A stretch of 15,914 bases of DNA from JBBDWJ01 sp040902925 (GCA_040902925.1 JBBDWJ010000263.1:1-15914), one strand, 5' to 3'. Counted from the stretch's first letter, positions 1-7,430 are shown. The notes: a model not told the origin generated them from the letters alone. Program-made: numbers and translations.

Positions 1-174
1 GTGATCCTCGCGCCTGAGGAAGAGGAGCGCCTGATGACGATGTACCGCCAGCACGTGCTCAAAGAGGAGGCCCCCAAGGGCCCACAGTTGGTTCAGATAG
101 GTGGGATCCAGAAACCTGCTGCCCCGCCGGCTCCCCAACACAGCGAGGAGCTGGTCGGCGCAAGCGGGGACTAA
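1..174 (+). CDS. C-terminal end of an unrecognised protein (partial)
   Basis: Frame 1 is open from the first base to TAA at 172-174, giving 57 residues. The fragment is charged at first (a run of Glu, then MTMYRQHVLKEE) and ends in a Pro/Ala-rich, probably disordered tail. The strong terminator 39 bases after the stop supports this as the real 3' end of a gene that begins outside the window. Codon positions look coding (G/C-rich third positions). I do not recognise the family and assign no function. The GTG at position 1 is probably an internal Val codon, not the start. Confidence 0.6.
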   Translation: MILAPEEEERLMTMYRQHVLKEEAPKGPQLVQIGGIQKPAAPPAPQHSEELVGASGD

Positions 175-212
175 CTTATTTCCTCGACGGTACTCGGTCT
201 TTTGGTTGAGGG

Positions 213-246
213 AAAAGCCCGCCGGATTATACCGGCGGGCTTTTTT
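213..246 (+). terminator. Rho-independent terminator
   Basis: A perfect 13-base-pair stem (213-225 with 232-244), GC-rich in its core, has a 6-base loop (ATTATA) and runs into six T residues (241-246). It lies 39 bases after the stop codon of the gene ending at 174 and would end that transcript. The A/T outer pairs make it partly bidirectional. The remaining bases up to the antitoxin start at 420 contain no gene that I can support. Confidence 0.92.
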
Positions 247-419
247 ATCGTGGCACGACTGCGGGAGAATGTGCAGCCACCAGGTTTTCTCCCGGCCTGG
301 GCGCTGTCAGGATGTTCGCAATCCCGGCGACGGACCGCCAGCCCGGCTTATCGAGTTGCCTTGAAGGCGAGCGCGCTGGGAAGCGGTTGTAGCTGAGAAA
401 TGAGTCGAGGGGCGCTGGC

Positions 420-695
420 ATGCAGATTACTTTGGAACTGCCGGAAGACATCGCTAGAGGACTGGAATGCAAGTGGAAGGATCTCCATCGGGCGGCGCTC
501 GAGAGTCTGGCACTCGAAGCATATCGATCCCACGCGCTGACCGCGGCTGAACTTCGCAGGCTTCTTGGTTTTGAAACGCGCATGCAAGTGGATGCCTTTT
601 TGAAAGAGCACGAAGTGTACGACTTCACGGCGGCGGACTTTGAGCAGGATCGCGAGACGCTCCGTGAGCTCCGAGCGGGAGAGACTCAGCCCTGA
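420..695 (+). CDS. UPF0175-type antitoxin
   Basis: This 91-residue protein opens with MQITLELPEDIARGLE and continues with helical segments in the order seen in UPF0175 (COG2886) proteins. A central part (LESLALEAYRSHALTAAELRRLLGF, about residues 27-51) resembles a helix-turn-helix with its preceding helix. UPF0175 proteins are usually the antitoxin of a pair whose toxin is a DUF3368 PIN-like RNase; they bind the toxin and the operon's own promoter. GAGGGG at 407-412 is a Shine-Dalgarno 7 bases before ATG. The stop (TGA 693-695) overlaps the beginning of a decayed DUF3368 frame, which supports the assignment. The gene has no internal damage. Family membership is by recognition only. Confidence 0.75.
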   Translation: MQITLELPEDIARGLECKWKDLHRAALESLALEAYRSHALTAAELRRLLGFETRMQVDAFLKEHEVYDFTAADFEQDRETLRELRAGETQP

Positions 696-890
696 CCGCG
701 CTCTCGATCGTTGTCGTTGCGGACACATCGCCGATCAACTACCTCGTTCTGATCGGACAGATCGACCTCCTCCAGTAGCTATACACACGAATTCTGGTTC
801 CAGCTGGACGGTTCCGCAACGTTTCTTGCAGTGCCACGACGATCTGCCGGCCGGCCGCGGGCAACGCGTTGCGGAACGGGCTGTTTGCGC
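692..890 (+). pseudogene. Decayed DUF3368/PIN-type toxin remnant
   Basis: The frame beginning at 692 overlaps the antitoxin stop and reads IVVVADTSPINYLVLIGQID before hitting TAG at 776-778. This matches the N-terminus of DUF3368 PIN-like toxins (hydrophobic strand, DTSP with the first catalytic Asp, then NYL.LIG.IDLL). After the stop the same frame gives LYTRILVP, a typical continuation. From about 811 similarity moves to the +2 frame (VPQRFLQ..., then GQRVAERA), so at least one frameshift is present. Only about 65 of the usual ~160 codons remain before the aminotransferase gene. The expected ATGA/GTGA overlap start is now CTGA (692-695). I infer that the toxin is dead while its antitoxin is preserved. 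The right boundary is approximate. Confidence 0.7.
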
Positions 891-932
891 CATGCCACAC
901 TGTGCTACATTGCGCCCAGAAGGAGTCTGGCT

Positions 933-2264
933 ATGTCTTCCGAACTCAGTCGGCGGTTGTTCTTGGGTGCGGCTTCGGCCGCGGCGGCTCTTCGACCTCG
1001 GGCCGCCAGCGCGGCGGTCAACGAGAAGCCGGCGCTATTAGGCGGTACGCCGGTCCGCGGCGAGGCTTTTCCCGGCTGGCCTGTGGTCGAAAAAAACGAC
1101 GAACAGCAGTGGATGGATGTGCTGCGCTCGAAAGAGTGGTACCGCCGCGGCGGCCATTACGTCGAAGACTTCGAGAAGACTTGGGCCGCGAAGCTTGGCG
1201 CGAAGCGTTGCGTGGCGACCAATGGCGGCACTACCGCGCTATGGTCGGCCCTGAACGCGCTCGAGATCGGTCCCAAGGACGAAGTGATCGTCCCTCCTTA
1301 TACTTTCATCGCCACGATCAATGTGGTTTTGTTGCAGCATGCGCTGCCGGTTTTTGTCGACAGCGACCGGGCAACGTCGCAAATCGACGCCGAGAAGATC
1401 GAAGCGGCGATTACTCCGCGGACACGCGCGATCATGCCCGTCCACCTCGGCGGGTCGGTAGCGAACATGGACCGCGTGCTCGAGGTGGCTCGCAAGCACA
1501 ACGTTCCCGTACTTGAGGACGCTTGCCAGTCGCATCTGGCCGAGTGGCGCGGCAAGAAGGTTGGCACTCTCGGCGATCTGGGATGTTTTAGCTTTCAGGC
1601 TTCGAAGAATCTCAATTGCGGCGAGGGTGGGGCTCTCGTCACCAGCAACGACGAGTGGGCATCGCGCGCCGAGGCGTTTCACAACAACGGCAACGTGCTG
1701 CGGAGCGACCCGAATGCCCAGGAACGCAATATCCACGGCTGCAACCTGCGCATGACCGAGTTTCAGGGCGCTTTGCTGCTCTCGCAGATGGCGCGCCTGG
1801 AACCGCAGGCCCGAACTCGCGAGCAGAACGCCCAGTATCTTTCCAAAATGCTCGATGAGATCGCCGGGGTTGAGCCGGCCCGGATGTACGAGGGCTGCAC
1901 CCGCAACGCTTACCACATCTATATGTTCCGCTACGACGCGGAGGCCTTCGGCGGGCTGCCGCGAGCGCGGTTTCTCAAGGCCATCAACGCGGAGGGGATT
2001 CCCTGCTCGGGCGGCTATGGCCCTTTGAACCGCGATCCGTTCTTGAAAAATACGTTCTCCAGCCGGCCCTTCCAGGCAATCTATTCGGAACGTGACCTCC
2101 GCGAATGGGAAGAGCGCAACCACACTCCCGAGAACGAGAAACTGTGCCAGGAAGCGATTTGGATGGGCCAGAGCCGCTTGCTCGGGTCGAAGCGCGATAT
2201 GGAGCAGGTGGCCGAAGCGGTGCGGAAGATTCAGAAGCACGCAGGGGCGTTGCGGGAGTCTTGA
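933..2264 (+). CDS. Tat-exported DegT/DnrJ/EryC1/StrS-family aminotransferase homologue
   Basis: This 443-residue protein belongs to the PLP-dependent fold-type I DegT/DnrJ/EryC1/StrS family, whose members transaminate keto-sugars for cell-wall, O-antigen or antibiotic sugars. Visible landmarks are TNGGTTALWSAL (residues 96-107, PLP phosphate region), VPPYTFIATIN (120-130), EDACQSH (195-201, Asp196 for the pyridine nitrogen) and SFQASKNLNCGEGGA (220-234), where Lys225 is the predicted Schiff-base lysine. The start at 933 is chosen because AGAAGGAG (918-925) lies 7 bases upstream and because it places a twin-arginine signal (SRRLFLGAAS, residues 6-15, then an Ala-rich stretch ending ASAA near 28) at the N-terminus; an upstream in-frame start at 831 would bury it inside toxin debris. 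Export of a folded PLP enzyme by Tat is plausible, but the substrate is unknown. Confidence 0.88.
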   Translation: MSSELSRRLFLGAASAAAALRPRAASAAVNEKPALLGGTPVRGEAFPGWPVVEKNDEQQWMDVLRSKEWYRRGGHYVEDFEKTWAAKLGAKRCVATNGGTTALWSALNALEIGPKDEVIVPPYTFIATINVVLLQHALPVFVDSDRATSQIDAEKIEAAITPRTRAIMPVHLGGSVANMDRVLEVARKHNVPVLEDACQSHLAEWRGKKVGTLGDLGCFSFQASKNLNCGEGGALVTSNDEWASRAEAFHNNGNVLRSDPNAQERNIHGCNLRMTEFQGALLLSQMARLEPQARTREQNAQYLSKMLDEIAGVEPARMYEGCTRNAYHIYMFRYDAEAFGGLPRARFLKAINAEGIPCSGGYGPLNRDPFLKNTFSSRPFQAIYSERDLREWEERNHTPENEKLCQEAIWMGQSRLLGSKRDMEQVAEAVRKIQKHAGALRES

Positions 2265-2336
2265 TCCGCCGCGGATGGCAGCCGTTGCCCGCGAGGCATC
2301 CGGTAGTAGCGCCGGACGGATGATCCTGTTCCGTTT

Positions 2337-2356
2337 GCGGGACGAGAGCGTCCCGC
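2337..2356. repeat. Short GC hairpin after the aminotransferase gene
   Basis: GCGGGACG (2337-2344) pairs perfectly with CGTCCCGC (2349-2356) around a 4-base loop (AGAG). There is no T run on either side, so it is not a canonical intrinsic terminator. It may protect the 3' end of the aminotransferase mRNA or be a REP-like intergenic palindrome. I see no second copy in this window. Confidence 0.5.
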
Positions 2357-2470
2357 AGACGCACATCCATGTTCATTCTTAACATTAGAAGCCATTTGTT
2401 TTCAATTGTTTGAGCGGGTCACGGGAGTGGTGTCCGGGTTGCCATCCTAGACCCAGCGTATAACCCCAAG

Positions 2471-2585
2471 GCGCGGAGAGCGCTGCCGGTGGTTCCCGTA
2501 AACCCCATCTGCTTTCGCTACCCCAGACGGGAACAAACCCACACCGGCAAAGGACCTACCTTCCTCCTCCGGGCGCTCTCCGTGC
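2471..2585 (+). promoter_or_regulatory. Strongly structured 5' leader element, possible riboswitch-like RNA
   Basis: Three helices nest in one another. P1 pairs 2471-2483 with 2573-2585: 13 base pairs with a single G-U. P2 pairs GCCGGTG (2485-2491) with CACCGGC (2542-2548). P3 pairs GTTCCCGT (2492-2499) with ACGGGAAC (2527-2534), with a 7-base bulge (AAACCCA) on the 3' side and a 27-base apical loop. Thus 28 of 29 bases from 2471 to 2499 are paired. P1 ends 4 bases before the Shine-Dalgarno AGGAG (2590-2594). CTCCT at 2564-2568 lies inside P1 and could pair with that Shine-Dalgarno only if P1 opened, giving an on/off architecture. I do not recognise a known riboswitch class; the GGCAAAGGACC string only loosely recalls the glycine aptamer. 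Confidence 0.55.
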
Positions 2586-2600
2586 ACACAGGAGCTGAAG

Positions 2601-4544
2601 ATGATTGCGAGACGAGGAACGCTGGCGCTGCTGCTGCTGGCGGCGGGACCGGCCGGCCTGACGGCGCAGACGTTGAGCGAGCCGGCCGCCGAGGTCGACT
2701 ACACCAAAGGCGCGAGCGCCTGGCCAAATTTCACGCGCGTCTATGAGACACCGAACGTGGCGCCGCTGGTGCTGCGCGATTCGAACCGGCTGGAGCGGCT
2801 GATCCAAAACGGCAAACTCTATTTGTCGCTGGGCGACGCCATTGCGCTGGCTCTCGAGAATAATCTCGACGTGGCGTTCGCACGCTACGAGCCCCTCAAG
2901 GCCGACGCCGACATTCTTCGCGGTAAATCGGGCGCGCAACTGCGCGGCGTGCAGACGCAGATCAGCTCGCTTTCGACCGGGCAGTCGTCGGGCGCCGCCA
3001 GTGGAGGCGGCGGGGGCGGCACGGGCAACATAACCGGCGTGCAGGACAACAGCAGCTCGAGTGGCGGCTCTTCGGGCATCGGTTCGGCCAGCAGCTTTTT
3101 CGGGACGCAAAGCGTCTCGCTCGATCCGGTGATGTTCGGACAGTTCCAGTGGGGGCACTACACGAACTTGCAGACCAGCAACTTTGTCACGGGCACCAGC
3201 ACCGTGGTCAACGAGCAGAGCTATTCCGGCCTCGGTTTCCAGCAAGGTTTTTCGAGCGGCGCCACGGTCAACTTGAACTGGAACAATAGCCTGACCGACT
3301 CCAACCAGCAGCGCTTGTTCGTGAATCCATCGCTGCGGACCTGGCTGAATCTGCGCATCTCGCAACCATTGCTGCAAGGTTTCGGCCGTTCCGTGAATGC
3401 GCGGCAAATCCGCGTCGCGCGCAACAACCGCGAAGTCTCGGACCTGGTGTTCAAGCTGCAGATTGTCACGGTTGTCTCGCGAATCCAATTGGCCTACTGG
3501 GACCTGGCTACGCTGCGCGCGATGGTGGGTGCGCGCCGCGAAGATTTGCGTTTGGCGCAGCAGCTCTATGACGACAACAAGCTGCGTGTAGAGATCGGGA
3601 CGCTGGCGCCGGTCGACTTGACGCGCTCGGAGGGCGAGGTGGCGCAGCGACGGCAGGACCTTACGCTGGCCGAAGGCCGCGTGCGGCGTCAGGAAGTGCT
3701 GATCAAGAACGCCCTGAGCGCGGACGGGCTGGCAAGCCCGTTTCTCATGGACGTCGAGATCGTGCCGACCGACGAGATTGCTGCGGTGCCCGAGGTCGAG
3801 CAGATTCAACTGGTGCAGGATCTGATTGCGATGGCGCTGCAATCGCGCCCCGAACTGGCGCAATCGCGCATCGTGCTGACCAACAACGACATCGACCTGA
3901 AAGCGATTCGCAACGCCATGCTGCCTTCGGTCGAAGCCTACGTCAACATGACCAACAACGGCCTTGTCGGCACGTTCAACGATATCGGCGAGGGAGTTCA
4001 AGTTTCGGACTATTTCCTGGGCGGGCTCGGCAAGGGACTGGGTCAGATCTTCAGGCGCAACTTTCCGGACTACGTGGCGGGAGTGCAGGTGAGCATTCCT
4101 TTGAAGAACCGCCGCGCGCAGGCCGATATGGCAGCGAGCCTGCTGGAGCGGCGGCAGCAGGATATCCGCCTGCGGCAGCAGGAGAACTCGATCCGCGCCG
4201 ACGTGCAGAACGTGGTGATCGACATGCAGGAAGCGCGCGCGCAGTACGAAGTGGCGCGCGAGGGCCGCATTCTGCAGGAGAAGACGCTCGACGGCGAGCA
4301 GCAGCGATTCAACCTGGGCCGCGCGGAGATTCTGTCAGTCGTGCAAGCGCAACGCGACTTGGCGCTGGCTCGCATCCAGGAATTGGGCGCGCATAACTCC
4401 TATGTCCGCGCCAAAGTGAACCTGCAGCAGACCACGGGGCAGACGCTCGAGGCGAACAGCATCCGGCTCGAGGAAGCCTATCGCGGATCGGTGTCGCGCG
4501 AGCCCGATGCGATTCCGCAGAACGCGGCCGAGCCGCGGCCGTAG
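2601..4544 (+). CDS. TolC-like outer membrane efflux protein
   Basis: A 647-residue protein begins with a Sec signal (MIARRGTLALLLLAAGPAGLTAQ, cleaved near 22-23). TolC-type outer membrane factors form trimeric channel-tunnels through the outer membrane and periplasm for RND, ABC or MFS pumps. The two structural repeats can be seen: GDAIALALENNLDVAFARYEP (about 78-98) is the classic start, and coiled-coil helices rich in Glu/Arg/Gln occur in both halves, ending in the typical LGRAEILSVVQAQRDLA helix. It is longer than TolC (~470), mostly because of an N-terminal extension and a Gly/Ser/Asn-rich insertion at about 122-166. AGGAG lies 6 bases before ATG. No inner-membrane pump or adaptor gene is next to it, so its partner is unknown. 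Expression may be controlled by the structured leader. Confidence 0.88.
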   Translation: MIARRGTLALLLLAAGPAGLTAQTLSEPAAEVDYTKGASAWPNFTRVYETPNVAPLVLRDSNRLERLIQNGKLYLSLGDAIALALENNLDVAFARYEPLKADADILRGKSGAQLRGVQTQISSLSTGQSSGAASGGGGGGTGNITGVQDNSSSSGGSSGIGSASSFFGTQSVSLDPVMFGQFQWGHYTNLQTSNFVTGTSTVVNEQSYSGLGFQQGFSSGATVNLNWNNSLTDSNQQRLFVNPSLRTWLNLRISQPLLQGFGRSVNARQIRVARNNREVSDLVFKLQIVTVVSRIQLAYWDLATLRAMVGARREDLRLAQQLYDDNKLRVEIGTLAPVDLTRSEGEVAQRRQDLTLAEGRVRRQEVLIKNALSADGLASPFLMDVEIVPTDEIAAVPEVEQIQLVQDLIAMALQSRPELAQSRIVLTNNDIDLKAIRNAMLPSVEAYVNMTNNGLVGTFNDIGEGVQVSDYFLGGLGKGLGQIFRRNFPDYVAGVQVSIPLKNRRAQADMAASLLERRQQDIRLRQQENSIRADVQNVVIDMQEARAQYEVAREGRILQEKTLDGEQQRFNLGRAEILSVVQAQRDLALARIQELGAHNSYVRAKVNLQQTTGQTLEANSIRLEEAYRGSVSREPDAIPQNAAEPRP

Positions 4545-4562
4545 GCTGGGGAATTGCCGCGC

Positions 4563-4580
4563 CGCCCGCCTAACCGGGCG
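4563..4580 (+). other. Weak hairpin between the TolC-like and DUF4097 genes
   Basis: CGCCCG (4563-4568) pairs with CGGGCG (4575-4580) around a 6-base loop and is followed by CTGTTGTTGT, which is T-rich but not a T run. It might attenuate transcription between the two genes or simply stabilise the upstream message. It is too weak to call as a terminator, and I regard the genes as probably co-transcribed. Confidence 0.3.
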
Positions 4581-4622
4581 CTGTTGTTGTGCGTCTAACG
4601 TTTCTTCCCGAGGAGGAGAGCC

Positions 4623-5450
4623 ATGAAAGCTAGAAGACGATTCTCATTGACGGCCGCCAGAACCGCGCTGCTGCTTTGCTTAGCGGCGGCCATGGCCTTT
4701 GCGCAACAACGCGACAATCGCGATCCCGAACTGGATTGCAGTGAGCGCTGGGATAGCGACAAGGTCTGGTTCTGCGAGATGCGCGAGTTGACGGTTCCAG
4801 CAAGCGGGGCGCGAATCGTCGTCGACGAAGTGCGCAACGGCGGCGTCTCGGTGAAGGGCTGGAGCCGCGATGAGATCTGGGTGCGCGCCAGCGTGCGCGC
4901 GCGGGCCAATAGCGAAAGCGAGGCTCGCGAGCTGGCGAAGCAGGTGCGCATCGAGACTTCGGGAATGCGCATTCGCGGCGAAGGCCCGGAGCGCAATGAC
5001 GACCGCCAGTGGTCGGTAGGGTTCGAGATCTTCGTGCCGCACCGCTCCGACTTGCTGCTCGGCACGCGCAACGGCGGCATCCATGTCGCGGATGTCCGCG
5101 GCGACATCCAGTTCGAAACCCGCAATGGCGGCGTTTCGCTCGAACGGTTGGGCGGCGACGTCAGCGGACATACGCGCAACGGCGGCGTCTCGGTCGATCT
5201 AGCGGGCGATCATTGGGATGGCGGGCGGCTCGATGTCGAGACGCGCAACGGCGGCGTGAAAATGGCGATTCCGGAGAATTACTCGGCGCGCGTCGAGACC
5301 GAGACGGTCAACGGGCCGATCAAGGTCGAGTTTCCCGTAACCGTGCAAGGACAGATCGGCCGGCGATTGTCGTTTCAGCTTGGCTCAGGCGGCGGGTTGG
5401 TGAGGGCGGTGACAACGAACGGCGGGGTCGTGATCCGGCGCAAGCTGTAG
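4623..5450 (+). CDS. Exported DUF4097-type protein with repeated NGG motifs
   Basis: A 275-residue protein with a Sec signal peptide (basic start MKARRRF, hydrophobic 13-26, likely cut after AFA at 27). The mature part carries repeated strand-turn units (V/T)RNGG(V/I)xV at residues 71, 149, 167, 185 and 208, a variant VNGPIKV at 229 and TNGGVVI at 265. Such units suggest a small right-handed beta-solenoid, as in DUF4097/DUF4098 putative adhesin-like proteins. Their biochemical role is not established. Two Cys (39, 51) could form a disulfide in the periplasm. The Shine-Dalgarno AGGAGGAG is strong and ends about 5 bases before ATG. It lies 78 bases after the TolC-like gene on the same strand, so an operon is likely. 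Whether it sits on the surface or in the periplasm cannot be decided. Confidence 0.8.
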   Translation: MKARRRFSLTAARTALLLCLAAAMAFAQQRDNRDPELDCSERWDSDKVWFCEMRELTVPASGARIVVDEVRNGGVSVKGWSRDEIWVRASVRARANSESEARELAKQVRIETSGMRIRGEGPERNDDRQWSVGFEIFVPHRSDLLLGTRNGGIHVADVRGDIQFETRNGGVSLERLGGDVSGHTRNGGVSVDLAGDHWDGGRLDVETRNGGVKMAIPENYSARVETETVNGPIKVEFPVTVQGQIGRRLSFQLGSGGGLVRAVTTNGGVVIRRKL

Positions 5451-5552
5451 CGATCGGCTGGAACCTCAGATCCACCCGATCGGCGCGGAGGTAGAGGACG
5501 GGATTTCGAAGCGCAAGTTAAGTTCCCGAACGGGACCGGCGCGATCAGCACC

Positions 5553-5578
5553 GCGGCTCAGTAAAGCGGCTCAGTAAA
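5553..5578. repeat. 13-base tandem duplication over the kinase stop codon
   Basis: GCGGCTCAGTAAA occurs twice in direct tandem (5553-5565 and 5566-5578). On the minus strand the unit reads TTTACTGAGCCGC, so it contains the last codon and stop of the histidine kinase gene, and the copy beyond the stop repeats them. It is most simply a replication-slippage duplication and does not change the protein. Confidence 0.85.
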
Positions 5579-7232
5579 GTGGTACAGTGACGCGCAAATT
5601 AGACCCTTGCCCAGGATTCGATTCCAGGGTCAAATCGCCGCCCAGGGCTCGCACCCGCCGCTTGATGCTTTTCGGCCCCAGCCGCAGCGCTTCGAGCTCC
5701 TGCAGCATGTATTTGCCGCCGAAGCGAAACCCGCGGCCGTTGTCGTCGATCGCCAAGTGCAACTGGTTGCCCTTGCGCTCGACCGCGAACAGCACGTGCG
5801 TAGCTTGCGCGTGCTTGTAGACGTTGTGCAGCGCTTCGCGCGCCATCTGTAGGATTTCCACTCCCAGTTTGCCCGGCAGCGTCAGGTTGCCGTTGGCCCC
5901 GCTGAGAAACGTTACCGACACGCCGCTTTCCTTCTGGAACCCTTCGACCAGCCGCCGTGAGGAGGCCACCAGCGAAGCGTCTTCGCCTTCGAGGGGGCGT
6001 ACGCGAAGCACGAAGGTGCGCATTTCGGCGACCAGCTTGCGCGAGAGCTTGTGCAGCGATTCGATCTCGGCGGCCGCGGTCGCGGCGTCCCTTTCGAGCA
6101 GCTTGCGAATGATGGCCAGCCGCATCTCGAAGCTGATGATCGTTTGCAGCGGGCCGTCGTGCAGGTCGTGAGCCATGCGGCCGCGTTCGCGATCATAGGC
6201 TTCCTGCTCGGTCTTCTTGACCACCAGCAGATGCTGCACCAAACCCGCAAACAGCGGCCCCACAGCCTGCACTTTTCTGTAGGCCGAGCTGCCGACCTCC
6301 TTGACGCTGTTGAATAGCAGCAGGCGGCCGATCAGCTTGTCGCCGTGGAACAGCCCGCAGCCCGCGGCGTTGTACACCTCGAACTTCTGAATGATGTAGG
6401 GATGCAGATCGAATTCGCGCGTGAGAGGCTTACCGGTTTTGTCCTCCAGCGAGACATCGTTGGTGAAGAAATCGGTGCGCGTCTCGCGGAAGCAGGCCCA
6501 CTCGCGGCTTTGCAGAAATCGCTCGGGCGGCGGTTTCGACGGATCGCGCGGCGGCGGATATTGGCAGAGCGCGTGATAGTCGAGCCCTTCGTCCCAAAAC
6601 GCCAGCACCGCTCGCGAGCACGATAGGTGCTCGCTCAACTCTTTCAAAGCTGTCTCGACGGATTCCACCATTTTCGCTTCGGGCTCGGAGACCGCGCGCC
6701 GCAGCAGAACCGCGATCTGCCGCCCCGTGCGATTGCGGCGATCCGAAAAAAAGTACGCCAGCGCGCCCCCGGCCACCAGCATGAACATGAACGAGTTGTA
6801 GGAGAAGCGGAACCGTCCGGCGCCGCCGCTGTTCAACCACGCGGCATAGAACACCAGGCTGACCATCGTCACCAGCAGCACTTCTTTGACGCCGTGCAGC
6901 AGCGAAGCTTCGGTGATCAGGAAGTAGAACATCAGCAGCGGCAGCGCGACTTCGCCGCTACTGGAAAGCACCATCAGCACGACCATCGAGATCAGGTCGG
7001 CGAACTGAATCGTAGCCGGGTGGTTGCGGACGAGAGTGTGGCGGCGGAAGCCGAGCAGCAGGGCGCTGTAAACGAGGAAGAACCCGCCGGCCAGCAGCTT
7101 GAACAGCCCGGCCGGTTGGAAGACGATCTCCACCCCCAGATAGCCCAGCGCCAGCAGACAGCGCAGAATCGCCAGGTGGGTGAAGCGGCGGCTGCGAACA
7201 ACGATTTCTTCAGAGAAACGCTCGGCGGCCAT
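5571..7232 (-). CDS. Membrane-bound NarL/LiaS-type sensor histidine kinase (orphan)
   Basis: A 553-residue protein. An N-terminal membrane domain has about six hydrophobic segments between residues 17 and 163. A GAF-like region follows (about 185-335). The HisKA_3 dimerisation domain contains RMAHDLHDGPLQ (352-363), where His358 is the expected phospho-acceptor. The ATPase domain shows the N box (EALHNVYKHA, 466-475, Asn470) and G1 box (DDNGRGF, 496-502). The G2 region, normally GLGLxGMRERV, is altered to LRLGPKSIKRRV (516-527), so ATP-lid function may differ. Kinases of this class phosphorylate LuxR-type response regulators, but no regulator gene is adjacent. GGGAAG lies about 5 bases before ATG. 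It converges on the DUF4097 gene, and its signal is unknown. Confidence 0.87.
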   Translation of the reverse strand: MAAERFSEEIVVRSRRFTHLAILRCLLALGYLGVEIVFQPAGLFKLLAGGFFLVYSALLLGFRRHTLVRNHPATIQFADLISMVVLMVLSSSGEVALPLLMFYFLITEASLLHGVKEVLLVTMVSLVFYAAWLNSGGAGRFRFSYNSFMFMLVAGGALAYFFSDRRNRTGRQIAVLLRRAVSEPEAKMVESVETALKELSEHLSCSRAVLAFWDEGLDYHALCQYPPPRDPSKPPPERFLQSREWACFRETRTDFFTNDVSLEDKTGKPLTREFDLHPYIIQKFEVYNAAGCGLFHGDKLIGRLLLFNSVKEVGSSAYRKVQAVGPLFAGLVQHLLVVKKTEQEAYDRERGRMAHDLHDGPLQTIISFEMRLAIIRKLLERDAATAAAEIESLHKLSRKLVAEMRTFVLRVRPLEGEDASLVASSRRLVEGFQKESGVSVTFLSGANGNLTLPGKLGVEILQMAREALHNVYKHAQATHVLFAVERKGNQLHLAIDDNGRGFRFGGKYMLQELEALRLGPKSIKRRVRALGGDLTLESNPGQGSNLRVTVPLY

Positions 7233-7374
7233 ACACTTCCCTACACTCCCATAGTGTACTGCCGAAGTCGTACAAGGCAGTCAGGGGAAAAGCGGAGATA
7301 CAAAGCTCCATCACGCTTAGGGCCCGGGCCTGAGGCCGCCATCGGCTTGGCCGGAGAGCCGAGATTGGGACACC

Positions 7375-7406
7375 AAGAAAAAGGCCGCCCCTTGCCAGAG
7401 GCGGCC
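7375..7406 (-). terminator. Rho-independent terminator of pnp
   Basis: Read on the minus strand, GGCCGCC (7406-7400) pairs with GGCGGCC (7389-7383) over a 10-base loop and is followed by TTTTTCTT (7382-7375). It begins 25 bases after the pnp stop codon and is well placed to end the rpsO-pnp transcript before the kinase gene. Confidence 0.82.
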
Positions 7407-7430
7407 CGTGGAATCGAGAGCAACCGAATG

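Larger units (their letters stand above)
2265..2600 (+). other. 336-base gap before the TolC-like gene; leader region
   Basis: No convincing gene lies here on either strand. From left to right it holds a short GC hairpin (2337-2356), an AT-rich patch (about 2370-2412) and the structured element at 2471-2585. A weak candidate promoter is TTAACA (2379-2384), 17 bases, TCAATT (2402-2407); the -10 is poor. If used it would give a leader of about 190 bases for the TolC-like gene. GGGTC (2416-2420) could also pair with GACCC (2450-2454), so structure may begin earlier than 2471. Confidence 0.5.

Noticed and set aside
831..932. Upstream extension of the aminotransferase gene to an ATG at 831
   Set aside because: It lacks a ribosome binding site, overlaps toxin debris and would bury the Tat signal. 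AGAAGGAG before 933 is decisive.
2475..2585. Glycine riboswitch
   Set aside because: GGAGAG, GGCAAAGGACC and CTCTCC occur but in the wrong order and spacing for the glycine aptamer core.
2556..4001. Long minus-strand open frame (481 codons) opposite the TolC-like gene
   Set aside because: It is the mirror of a well-supported gene in GC-rich DNA. Its composition (His/Arg/Gln-rich, no motif) is typical of an antisense shadow.
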